From Anaerolineales bacterium (lineage in GTDB: Bacteria > Chloroflexota > Anaerolineae > Anaerolineales > E44-bin32): a stretch of 5,401 nt of DNA. Under the pieces are notes generated by a model. That model worked only from the letters and a program-made list of their open reading frames with translations, did no database searches and was not told the origin of the DNA. Both the position numbers and the translations under genes were made by a program. Shown piece by piece: positions 1 to 4,919 of the stretch. Numbering within the stretch: position 1 is the first letter of the stretch; the number at the start of each line of letters is the position of its first letter. The stretch lies in NCBI GenBank assembly GCA_030673085.1, contig DAOVFE010000157.1, positions 1 to 5,401 on the forward strand, read 5' to 3'.

Positions 1-64
1 CAAGCCCACCGTTGAGAACATAGATCAAATATTTAAAAGATCGTCGTAGCGCAACGGCTTAAGG

Positions 65-181
65 TTATGTTTGCATTTGGAGGTCCATCAGCCGCTGCTG
101 CTCCGCTCCACCATTGCCGTACAGGATTGTAAGCAGGAGGCTCACTTCGACCATCACAATGAGGAATATTGGGATTAACAG
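65..181 (-). CDS. Possible small single-helix membrane peptide (38 aa), non-standard start
   Basis: I do not recognise this peptide. The frame encodes a hydrophobic N-terminal half (roughly residues 2-20, L-I-P-I-F-L-I-V-M-V then S-L-L-L-T-I-L), enough for one membrane helix with a Glu near residue 12. A polar tail rich in Gln and Met follows (A-E-Q-Q-R-L-M-D-L-Q-M-Q-T), ending at TAA. A strong ribosome binding site, GGAGGAG, sits at 184-190, but no ATG, GTG or TTG lies at the right distance. CTG at 181 is 2 nt after the full motif (4 nt after its first GGAGG), and ATC at 175 is 8 nt after it. The first ordinary start, GTG, is too far away (26 nt), and an in-frame TGA closes the frame further upstream. 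The peptide could be a real small protein with a rare start, a decayed gene whose ATG was lost, or a chance frame. It lies downstream of the 386-1102 gene on the same strand. No function is assigned. Confidence 0.27.
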   Translation of the reverse strand: MLIPIFLIVMVEVSLLLTILYGNGGAEQQRLMDLQMQT

Positions 182-183
182 TT

Positions 184-190
184 CTCCTCC
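184..190 (-). promoter_or_regulatory. Strong Shine-Dalgarno motif GGAGGAG
   Basis: The minus strand reads GGAGGAG here, one of the best anti-16S matches in the window. It directly precedes the hydrophobic 38-codon frame ending at 65. Its presence is the main reason for taking that frame seriously despite the lack of a standard start codon at normal spacing. Confidence 0.4.
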
Positions 191-192
191 GC

Positions 193-238
193 AGCGGCCG
201 ATAAAACCTTCTGTCTTACCGCTGGATCAACGGCCGCT
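193..238 (-). repeat. 8-bp inverted repeat just upstream of a ribosome binding site
   Basis: AGCGGCCG at 193-200 is the exact reverse complement of CGGCCGCT at 231-238, leaving a 30-nt loop. On the minus strand the stem ends 2 nt before the GGAGGAG motif at 184-190. It could be a 5'-leader structure affecting translation of the small frame at 65-181, or simply part of the palindrome-rich block that continues to about 330. The stem is visible in the sequence; a regulatory role is inference. Confidence 0.4.
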
Positions 239-245
239 TGCCACA

Positions 246-308
246 GGGGGTGTGGGGGATAGGGCTCGTGTCCCCCACAGTCCCCCTATGGGGGACGAAC
301 AGGGGGGA
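246..308. repeat. G/C-run double-hairpin palindromic element
   Basis: Two consecutive hairpins can be read. TGTGGGGGA at 251-259 pairs with TCCCCCACA at 271-279 (9 bp, 11-nt loop). GTCCCCC at 280-286 pairs with GGGGGAC at 290-296 (7 bp, TAT loop). Further G runs lie at 246-250 and 302-307. No frame here looks coding. The block ends 6 nt before a 16-mer that recurs, inverted, near the right edge of the window. The layout suggests a dispersed REP- or MITE-like palindrome. There is no T-run after either hairpin, so a simple intrinsic terminator is less likely, and the G runs could also form quadruplex structure. Confidence 0.6.
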
Positions 309-314
309 TTAAAA

Positions 315-330
315 TGGCTAATCGAATAAA
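315..330 (+). repeat. Left copy of a 16-bp inverted repeat framing the gene cluster
   Basis: The sequence is TGGCTAATCGAATAAA. The identical 16-mer occurs on the minus strand at 5264-5279, so the two copies form an inward-facing inverted pair about 4.95 kb apart. It follows a G-rich double hairpin, as the right copy also does. A shared 16-mer is unlikely by chance in 5.4 kb, of the order of one in a hundred by simple base counting. Confidence 0.7.
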
Positions 331-378
331 CCTCTTCGAGATTCAGCATTCCCTTGCTTAACTGCCTTGTCCTAAAGT

Positions 379-397
379 CAAATCCTCAGTGGATTTG
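379..397 (-). terminator. Weak hairpin straddling the stop of the stalk protein gene
   Basis: CAAATCC at 379-385 pairs perfectly with GGATTTG at 391-397 around a 5-nt loop that contains most of the TGA stop codon at 386-388. On the minus strand the stem is followed by ACTTTAGG, only a short T-run. It may slow or end transcription after the 386-1102 gene, but the stem is AT-rich in part and overlaps coding sequence, so this is tentative. Confidence 0.25.
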
Positions 398-1102
398 GGT
401 CCAATTAACCAATATCAGATTCTCCTCGCATTCATCAGACGTGGTCAAGCGGATCTCATCGGAGAGAGGCATTCCGGAGGAATCTGCAATATGTATCCGG
501 AGGGACTTTGTAGAGGCAACAGGATGATCACCAAGCACAATTTCATACCCGCCTTCACCATAATCGGGTGCATCGCCTGTAAGGGCATCCATATCTACCG
601 GTTCGCCAGCTAGCCTACCCTCAATATGGATCGTCAGATCCATGATGGGCTGACCATCAAGATCAAACACCTGCCCGGCCACTCCCATCCATTCACACCC
701 CTGATCATTAGCGAAATTTTGGGTTAAGATTGGGGATCCGTCTTGCAAGATAAACGCAGGAGCGCTTGGGCTAGGTGTTAGCGTTGCTTCACCACTAGGC
801 GCAGTGCCGCCTGTCGGCGAAGGGCTGCTAGTTGGGCTCGTAGTTGAGGTCGGCGTGATTGTGTGTGTTGGTGTAGGCGTCGATGTGCTTAACTCTGGAG
901 TAGCTGTCCAGGTTGGTGGTAAAGCGACTCCCACATTCTCAGTCGGCGTCGCAAGCTGCAATGCAGCTATAATTGTAGGCGGCGGAAGAGGATTAATCGG
1001 TAGATAAGGATTAACAAAGATAACCGCATAGACGCCAATAATACAAAATGTAGCGATTAGGATTAAGCCGGTAAGAACATTTAGAATTTTACCGCCGCCC
1101 AT
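386..1102 (-). CDS. Membrane-anchored stalk protein with an extracytoplasmic beta-rich module
   Basis: The 238-residue protein has three parts. Residues about 7-30 form one hydrophobic membrane helix with a short N-terminal G-G-G-K segment. Residues about 52-117 are a low-complexity Thr/Ser/Pro stalk with T-P-T-P repeats. Residues about 128-238 form a compact module starting G-C-E-W-M-G-V-A-G-Q-V-F-D-L-D-G, with G-G-Y-E-I-V-L in the middle and ending S-D-E-C-E-E-N-L-I-L-V-N-W. Similar modules are common at the ends of Chloroflexota surface proteins and resemble carboxypeptidase-regulatory-like or transthyretin-like folds. Cys136 and Cys225 could form a disulfide. The membrane helix probably places the module outside the cell, and its ligand or role is unknown. 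The start is supported by a GAGG motif 7 nt before the ATG. The gene follows the isomerase gene by 58 nt without an obvious terminator, so co-transcription is likely. Architecture is confident; function is not assigned. Confidence 0.85.
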   Translation of the reverse strand: MGGGKILNVLTGLILIATFCIIGVYAVIFVNPYLPINPLPPPTIIAALQLATPTENVGVALPPTWTATPELSTSTPTPTHTITPTSTTSPTSSPSPTGGTAPSGEATLTPSPSAPAFILQDGSPILTQNFANDQGCEWMGVAGQVFDLDGQPIMDLTIHIEGRLAGEPVDMDALTGDAPDYGEGGYEIVLGDHPVASTKSLRIHIADSSGMPLSDEIRLTTSDECEENLILVNWTQIH

Positions 1103-1160
1103 ACTGCCACCTCGCTTTTAATATATCCTTTATTCCCGTAGCCATCTCCCAAAAACTTTC

Positions 1161-2072
1161 TTAGGGTATGGTTACGATTTCGACTTCGACAGTTGTGTAC
1201 TGAGAAGCAATCCAAGCTTCAACAGCATTCTCCTTGGCAAGCTGTAGCGCTCTTGGCGCCAACGGGCGAACACCACGTTCAATAACCTGCACCAGGTGAT
1301 AGCCAAGCGGGCTTTGGACGACATCGCTGATTTCATCAGCTTCAAGACCAAAGGCGGCTTCCTCTACCTCCGGCATAGTCAGTGTTCCGGGCGCAAACCA
1401 GCTCAGATCGCCTCCGGCAGGTCTTGTGCTCAAGTCAAGCGAATATGTTTGAGCCAGTATGGCGAAGTCGGCACCATCAAGTAACTGGTTGTGAATCACC
1501 TCGGCCAGTTCTTTATCAGCAACGAGAATATGACGGGCATGAGCTTGTTCTATTTCCCTTGGAACGCCAGCCGTGATTTCGGATACCATTATAGCCGCCA
1601 AGAGATCTTCGTTAAGCGCAGCCCGAAAGCTGTCCGAAGTATAGTGATTTGCCGCAAGCCAGGTATTTAGAGACTCCGTTCCGCCATGTGCATATGAAAG
1701 TTCTTCAATTCGTTCATCAATCACCGCCTGGCTAATTGAATTGCCGGCATTGCGGGCGCCCAAGGAAAGCAACCGCCGGTCGATAAGCGCCTGCAAAACC
1801 TGTTGACGGTAATCATCATTCAAAGTTGCAAGGTCAATGCCAAGCTCTATCTTGGCATCCTCAAATCGAGCAACTTCATCCTCAAAATCACTTAGCAGAA
1901 TCGGTTCGCCATTCACTGATGCAGCGATGGGCACTGATGTAGCAGTAGGCGGGGCAGCGGTTGCCGGAGGAAGCGTCGGCGTCTGCACTGTGGGTTGAGG
2001 GTTAGTACAGCCAGCAATAAAGATACCGCTAATTATAAGCGCGATTATGTAGCGGTGATGCATTTTCTTCAT
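1161..2072 (-). CDS. Parvulin-type peptidyl-prolyl cis-trans isomerase lipoprotein (PpiC/SurA/PrsA-like)
   Basis: This is a predicted extracytoplasmic foldase that isomerises peptidyl-proline bonds. The ATG at 2072 gives a classic lipoprotein signal: M-K-K-M-H-H-R, a hydrophobic stretch, then the lipobox I-A-G-C with the lipidated Cys at residue 22. A Thr/Pro/Ala-rich linker follows to about residue 50. A SurA-N-like helical region begins at V-N-G-E-P-I (about 53-58). The parvulin domain covers about 177-266, with A-H-A-R-H-I-L-V, the G-G-D-L-S-W-F loop and G-Y-H-L-V-Q-V, including the two conserved His. The product is 303 residues. The frame stays open to an ATG at 2123 (320 residues), 8 nt after the RNase J stop, but that ATG lacks a ribosome binding site and gives an unusually long, Trp-containing n-region. 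A perfect TATAAT lies 7 nt upstream of 2072, hinting at a leaderless transcript. The family call is firm; the exact start is not. Confidence 0.92.
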   Translation of the reverse strand: MKKMHHRYIIALIISGIFIAGCTNPQPTVQTPTLPPATAAPPTATSVPIAASVNGEPILLSDFEDEVARFEDAKIELGIDLATLNDDYRQQVLQALIDRRLLSLGARNAGNSISQAVIDERIEELSYAHGGTESLNTWLAANHYTSDSFRAALNEDLLAAIMVSEITAGVPREIEQAHARHILVADKELAEVIHNQLLDGADFAILAQTYSLDLSTRPAGGDLSWFAPGTLTMPEVEEAAFGLEADEISDVVQSPLGYHLVQVIERGVRPLAPRALQLAKENAVEAWIASQYTTVEVEIVTIP

Positions 2073-2079
2073 GCTGCGG

Positions 2080-2109
2080 ATTATACCCACGATATTCCAG
2101 TCAGGCCAA
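2080..2109 (-). promoter_or_regulatory. Candidate sigma-A promoter for a leaderless isomerase mRNA
   Basis: On the minus strand TTGGCC (2104-2109, 4 of 6 to TTGACA) and TATAAT (2080-2085, perfect) are separated by 18 nt. Transcription would begin about 7 nt after the -10 box, at or beside the ATG at 2072, giving a message with almost no leader. That ATG has no Shine-Dalgarno motif, which fits. The box lies inside the longer possible reading frame starting at 2123, so chance cannot be excluded. Confidence 0.42.
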
Positions 2110-2131
2110 CGGAACCGCTTCATTGCATTGT

Positions 2132-3766
2132 TTAGGCGAAGACAATGACCACTGGCCGGCGGCGGGTCTCATTATAGAAAAATTTCGACAAATCACGCTC
2201 AACCCGATTTCGCATACCATCTTTCTCGGTTTTCGCTACCACTTCACGAATCCGTTTTCGGGCATCGCCGAATAGCTGATCAGCTTCATGGACGAATACG
2301 AAACCCTTGGATACAATCTCCGGCTCATTAACCAAGCGGCCGCTTTTTGGATCGAGATTAAGATACACGGCCACAAACCCATCGCGAGACAGCGCTTCAC
2401 GTTCACGCATCACAGCAGGACCAACATCACCAACCCCGCTACCATCAATGAATACATATCCGCCCGGAATTCGCTCGCCTATTTTCATCTCGGCGTTGTG
2501 AAACTCAATCACGGTCCCATTTTCAACGACAGCGATCCGTTCAGGGGCTAATCCGAGTTCCCTCGCCAGCCTTGCATTTTGCTTTAGATGTCGCAGTTCT
2601 CCATGAATCGGAATGTAAAATTTCGGGCGAACGAACTGGATTAGCATTTTTATCTCCTCCTGACTGGCATGCCCAGAAACATGTACTGGCGCAACGTTTT
2701 CGTCAATAACCTCAACGCCGCGGTGGAGAAGACGGTTAATCGTTCGGTAGACCATTTCCTCGTTGCCCGGTATAGGTTGAGAGGATAGGACCACAGTATC
2801 AGATGGTAGTAGATCGAAATTTCTATTAGTCCCAGTCGATAGTCGACCCAGGATCGAGGATGGCTCACCTTGAGTCCCGGTACACATCAAAACTACTTGA
2901 TCGGGATCCATACTGCGAGTCTGATCTAAGGACACAATCATATCGTCAGGGATTTTAAGGTATCCCAACCTGCGCGCCATTTTTACATTTTCGACCATAC
3001 TCATTCCCACAAAGGCCATCTTTCGCCCATAGCGTTCTGCCACTTCGGCCGCTTGCGCTATGCGTGAAATCAGCGAGGCAAAGGTGCCGATAAGGATTCG
3101 CCCCTTGGCATTGCGGAAGACAGAATCAAATCCGCCTTCGATGACTTTTTCCGATTCCGTCCAGCCGGGATTATTGGCATTGGTTGAATCGGCCAAAAGA
3201 GCCAGCACGCCGCGTCCGCCGAATTCGGCCAGTTTGGCAAAATCGGTCGGCCACCCATCAATGGGGGTATGGTCAAACTTGAAATCGCCGGAATGCACTA
3301 TCAATCCGGCTGGGGTTGTAATTCCCAACCCGACAGAATCGGGGATTGAATGGCTCACGTGGAAGAATTCCACCGTGAAAGGGCCCAGCTTAATGCTCTC
3401 GCCCGCCTGGATGGTATTTATTTTAGCCGCTTTCAGCATACCGCCCCGATTTAATTTAACTTCAACCAAACCACGAGTCAGCGCGGTTGCATAGATCGGC
3501 GCTTGGATCTCGCGCAGCAAGTACACAATACCGCCGGTGTGATCCTCATGTCCGTGAGTAATAATAATCCCCCGAACCTTGTCTTTCTTATCTAGAAGAT
3601 AGTTGAAGTCGGGAATGATGTAATCAATCCCGAGCATGTCATTTTCAGGAAACATGATGCCAACATCAATGATGAGTATGTTCTCGCCATATTCTATGGC
3701 CATCATGTTTTTTCCTACTTCACCTAATCCCCCTAAGGGGACAATTCGTAATGGTTTAATTCCCAT
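2132..3766 (-). CDS. rnj: Ribonuclease J (metallo-beta-lactamase/beta-CASP RNase)
   Basis: RNase J is a cytoplasmic zinc-dependent nuclease with 5'-to-3' exonuclease and endonuclease activity in mRNA decay and RNA maturation. The 544-residue product is close to the family's usual 550-560 and starts with the characteristic L-G-G-L-G-E-V-G-K-N (11-20). The metal site is complete: H-G-H-E-D-H at 71-76, H-V-S-H at 136-139, H-S-G-D at 158-161, and H-G-E at 388-390. The beta-CASP insert spans roughly 205-370, with the L-A-D-S-T-N motif just before it and V-H-V-S-G-H-A-S at 361-368, which in this family contacts the RNA phosphate. Residues from about 455 form the C-terminal domain. A GAGG lies 4 nt before the ATG, which is short spacing, but no better start exists given the conserved N-terminus. 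The stop is 8 nt before the longest isomerase start, so an operon is likely. Nothing is missing from the active site. Confidence 0.97.
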   Translation of the reverse strand: MGIKPLRIVPLGGLGEVGKNMMAIEYGENILIIDVGIMFPENDMLGIDYIIPDFNYLLDKKDKVRGIIITHGHEDHTGGIVYLLREIQAPIYATALTRGLVEVKLNRGGMLKAAKINTIQAGESIKLGPFTVEFFHVSHSIPDSVGLGITTPAGLIVHSGDFKFDHTPIDGWPTDFAKLAEFGGRGVLALLADSTNANNPGWTESEKVIEGGFDSVFRNAKGRILIGTFASLISRIAQAAEVAERYGRKMAFVGMSMVENVKMARRLGYLKIPDDMIVSLDQTRSMDPDQVVLMCTGTQGEPSSILGRLSTGTNRNFDLLPSDTVVLSSQPIPGNEEMVYRTINRLLHRGVEVIDENVAPVHVSGHASQEEIKMLIQFVRPKFYIPIHGELRHLKQNARLARELGLAPERIAVVENGTVIEFHNAEMKIGERIPGGYVFIDGSGVGDVGPAVMREREALSRDGFVAVYLNLDPKSGRLVNEPEIVSKGFVFVHEADQLFGDARKRIREVVAKTEKDGMRNRVERDLSKFFYNETRRRPVVIVFA

Positions 3767-3802
3767 AAAACCTCATATTAATTTTGTGATTTGAAATACG
3801 TA

Positions 3803-3808
3803 CTTATA
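3803..3808 (-). promoter_or_regulatory. Candidate -10 box upstream of RNase J
   Basis: The minus strand reads TATAAG, 5 of 6 to TATAAT, about 36 nt before the RNase J start. No good -35 hexamer is present at 16-18 nt, and a small hairpin occupies that area. A local promoter is plausible because the gap from the cold-shock gene is 112 nt, but read-through from that gene is equally possible. Confidence 0.28.
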
Positions 3809-3822
3809 CATCAATACCCCGC

Positions 3823-3836
3823 CGGCTTGAAAGCCG
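3823..3836 (-). terminator. Small hairpin between the cold-shock and RNase J genes
   Basis: CGGCTT at 3823-3828 and AAGCCG at 3831-3836 form an inverted repeat separated by 2 nt, effectively a 5-bp stem with a 4-nt loop. It lies about 40 nt past the cold-shock stop codon. On the minus strand GCGGGG follows, not a T-run, so it does not look like an efficient intrinsic terminator. Partial attenuation between the two genes is possible. Confidence 0.22.
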
Positions 3837-3878
3837 CCAGGGACAAGGTAGTCGCATATCCTGCAAAAGCTCACTGGC

Positions 3879-4091
3879 TTAATTTAGCCGCGATACATCT
3901 GCGGCCTGAAGACCTCGTACCGTGTCTTCAAGGAAGAAGGCAACTTTTTCCCCTTCTAAAAGCAGAGGGACATCCTTGTCAGTGATCGCGCTGTAGTGCA
4001 CAAAGACATTTTCGCCGTCTTCGGCGCAGATATATCCATAGCCTTTAGACCCGTCAAAACAGCGCACTATACCGGTCGTCCTTTTTGTCAC
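3879..4091 (-). CDS. Cold-shock-domain RNA/DNA-binding protein, GTG start
   Basis: The product is a small cytoplasmic single-strand nucleic-acid-binding protein of the CspA/CspB type. Both RNA-binding motifs are present: K-G-Y-G-Y-I (RNP1, residues 16-21) and V-F-V-H-Y-S (RNP2, 29-34). The family's ending appears as R-G-L-Q-A-A-D-V (59-66). I chose GTG at 4091 because GGAGG at 4100-4104 lies 8 nt before it, and the 70-residue product matches the usual 65-72. The frame is open to ATG codons at 4106 and 4160, but neither suits: the 4106 ATG overlaps the ribosome binding site itself, and the added residues are not cold-shock-like. The core is divergent. The W-F pair before RNP1 is C-F (Cys11), two RNP1 Phe are Tyr, and the usual G-P-Q is G-L-Q. 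Aromatic stacking on nucleic acid may therefore be altered. It stands alone upstream of RNase J, and both act on RNA, but a partnership is inference. Confidence 0.92.
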   Translation of the reverse strand: MTKRTTGIVRCFDGSKGYGYICAEDGENVFVHYSAITDKDVPLLLEGEKVAFFLEDTVRGLQAADVSRLN

Positions 4092-4099
4092 AGGACTAA

Positions 4100-4104
4100 C
4101 CTCC
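4100..4104 (-). promoter_or_regulatory. Ribosome binding site fixing the cold-shock gene's GTG start
   Basis: The minus strand reads GGAGG, followed by an 8-nt spacer and GTG at 4091-4089. It immediately follows, and shares its first G with, an in-frame ATG at 4106. That ATG is therefore part of the leader and is unlikely to be the true start. Confidence 0.75.
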
Positions 4105-4120
4105 ATAATAACATCAACGA

Positions 4121-4129
4121 ATTCTATCA
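4121..4129 (-). promoter_or_regulatory. Candidate extended -10 promoter for the cold-shock gene
   Basis: The minus strand reads TGATAGAAT, an extended -10 (TGn plus TAGAAT, 5 of 6 to TATAAT). Initiation about 7 nt downstream would give a leader of roughly 23 nt that contains the GGAGG motif at 4100-4104 and excludes the upstream in-frame ATG at 4160. No convincing -35 is seen, which extended -10 promoters can tolerate. A leader this short leaves no room for the long cold-responsive leader found in E. coli cspA. Confidence 0.42.
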
Positions 4130-4182
4130 CAACTGTTCGGGTTGAGGATGTTGAAAACAAATTTGCCTGTAAAAGGGTGTAG

Positions 4183-4205
4183 GGGTGGGAGCACCGCTCC
4201 CACCC
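4183..4205 (-). terminator. Perfect 10-bp GC-rich hairpin
   Basis: GGGTGGGAGC at 4183-4192 is the exact reverse complement of GCTCCCACCC at 4196-4205, with a 3-nt loop. On the minus strand it starts 5 nt after the stop codon of the small ORF at 4211-4378. CCTACACCC then TTTT follow, so the T-run is delayed and short. It is well placed as a 3'-end structure separating the upstream genes from the cold-shock gene. The flanking GTAGGGG also resembles the edges of dispersed palindromic repeats, so it may be a REP-type element that doubles as a terminator. Confidence 0.5.
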
Positions 4206-4210
4206 GATAT

Positions 4211-4378
4211 CTACCAGCTTCTTGGCAAATGATTTTTCTCTTTCAATGCCTTCCGAATTGCATCAATCATTGATCGGCGCAGAATATTCCCCATCAGTAA
4301 TTGGATTTGCTGCTTGCCATATAAAAAAAGACAAGGATGCATCATGTCTCTATATGCACCCTCGCTTGATAAAAGCAC
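4211..4378 (-). CDS. Possible small protein (55 aa), unrecognised
   Basis: I do not recognise this frame. It starts at GTG 4378 with AAGGG 4 nt upstream (4383-4387). An alternative is the tandem ATG-ATG at 4345 and 4342 (44 residues), which lacks a good ribosome binding site. The sequence has a hydrophobic, aromatic middle (C-L-F-L-Y-G) and then a convincing amphipathic basic helix (I-L-R-R-S-M-I-D-A-I-R-K-A-L-K-E-K), ending L-P-R-S-W-TAG. It begins 40 nt after the stop of the 4419-4892 gene and ends 5 nt before a 10-bp hairpin, exactly where the last gene of a two-gene unit would sit. A frame on the opposite strand over the same bases has a TTG start without a binding site and a less protein-like composition. 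It could still be chance or a gene remnant. No function is assigned. Confidence 0.38.
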   Translation of the reverse strand: MLLSSEGAYRDMMHPCLFLYGKQQIQLLMGNILRRSMIDAIRKALKEKNHLPRSW

Positions 4379-4418
4379 AACACCCTTGCCGGCCTAGGCC
4401 ATTTTGGCGCAATTCGTC

Positions 4419-4892
4419 TTAGACTTCGGTATAAGTGATTATCACGCCATTGCCTTCTTCCCATTTTTCAATACGTTGATGCATTTTATAACCCATTTGC
4501 CTTAACATAGCCTGACAGGCATTCATGATCGGGTCTACGAAAGGATCTTTTACGCCGGTCTTGATCAATAAGTCGAGGAAGTAGAGATTAGTGTAATCCC
4601 TGACCTTGATCTGAAAATGACCTTCATTTTCGCTGGTGACCTCTATCTCGCTGGCGAAGCCAAACTCGTTTATGAAGACACGGCAAATATCCATTAAAAT
4701 ATCTCTTGGACTATCGCCAATAATCTCCAAACCCATCTCTCTTTCCATGAGCCATAATGCATGGTTGCCTATAGGCGCACTAAAAGCGAAACCCGTCCTT
4801 CCCAGAGTATCCCAAACGCTTGCTGCCAGCGCTAATAGCATAATGCTGTTAAGACGAGAGCGGTTTTCAGTTTGCTGTTGCTCGTTTACCAT
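4419..4892 (-). CDS. Conserved-looking hypothetical soluble protein (157 aa)
   Basis: I cannot name the family. The product appears cytoplasmic. There is no signal peptide, and the only hydrophobic stretch (about residues 14-31, L-N-S-I-M-L-L-A-L-A-A-S-V-W) reads as a buried or amphipathic helix. Then come G-F-A-F-S-A-P-I-G-N-H, an acidic helix with M-E-R-E-M-G-L-E-I-I-G, a D-I-L-M-D-I-C-R-V-F-I-N-E-F-G-F helix, alternating strands (S-E-I-E-V, H-F-Q-I-K-V-R-D), and a C-terminal P-I-M-N-A-C-Q-A-M-L-R-Q-M-G-Y-K-M helix plus final strand. This order is loosely reminiscent of V4R-type small-molecule-binding domains, but that is only an impression. I chose ATG at 4892 because AAGGAGAG (4901-4908) precedes it at normal spacing. 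The ATG at 4913 adds 7 residues and has AGG abutting it. The 55-codon ORF follows 40 nt downstream. Confidence 0.8.
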   Translation of the reverse strand: MVNEQQQTENRSRLNSIMLLALAASVWDTLGRTGFAFSAPIGNHALWLMEREMGLEIIGDSPRDILMDICRVFINEFGFASEIEVTSENEGHFQIKVRDYTNLYFLDLLIKTGVKDPFVDPIMNACQAMLRQMGYKMHQRIEKWEEGNGVIITYTEV

Positions 4893-4900
4893 ATTATCAG

Positions 4901-4908
4901 CTCTCCTT
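4901..4908 (-). promoter_or_regulatory. Ribosome binding site favouring the 4892 start
   Basis: The minus strand reads AAGGAGAG, ending 8 nt before the ATG at 4892. The upstream in-frame ATG at 4913 has only an AGG touching the start codon, too close for normal pairing, so the shorter protein is preferred. Confidence 0.55.
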
Positions 4909-4919
4909 GCCATCCTAAG

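Noticed and set aside
2..60. Imperfect inverted repeat, AAGCC-GTTG against CAACGGCTT
   Set aside because: It needs a 4-nt bulge and a 37-nt loop, and sits at the window edge; too weak to call.
114..329. Plus-strand open frame of 71 codons across the left flank
   Set aside because: It begins with TTG without a binding site, runs through the G/C-run hairpins and has a Pro/Arg-rich composition that reflects the repeat.
804..1007. Plus-strand Gly/Val-rich open frame
   Set aside because: It is the complement of the Thr/Pro/Ser stalk codons of the minus-strand gene; the repetitive composition explains it.
1729..1741. Near match (12 of 13) to the first part of the 16-bp repeat
   Set aside because: It lies inside the isomerase coding sequence with no hairpin beside it and diverges after 13 bases, so chance is likely.
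3060..3494. Plus-strand 144-codon frame opposite RNase J
   Set aside because: The RNase J frame here is fully conserved with catalytic motifs; the opposite frame shows no domain or binding site.
3879..3895. Imperfect palindrome overlapping the cold-shock stop codon
   Set aside because: The stem is only 4 bp around an AT loop, too weak for a terminator.
4391..4400. Perfect 10-bp palindrome GGCCTAGGCC
   Set aside because: It has no loop or T-run and no second site; it is most simply a chance palindrome between two genes.
4222..4422. Plus-strand 66-codon frame
   Set aside because: It has a TTG start with no binding site and a weak composition; the minus-strand frame over the same bases has better start and end context.
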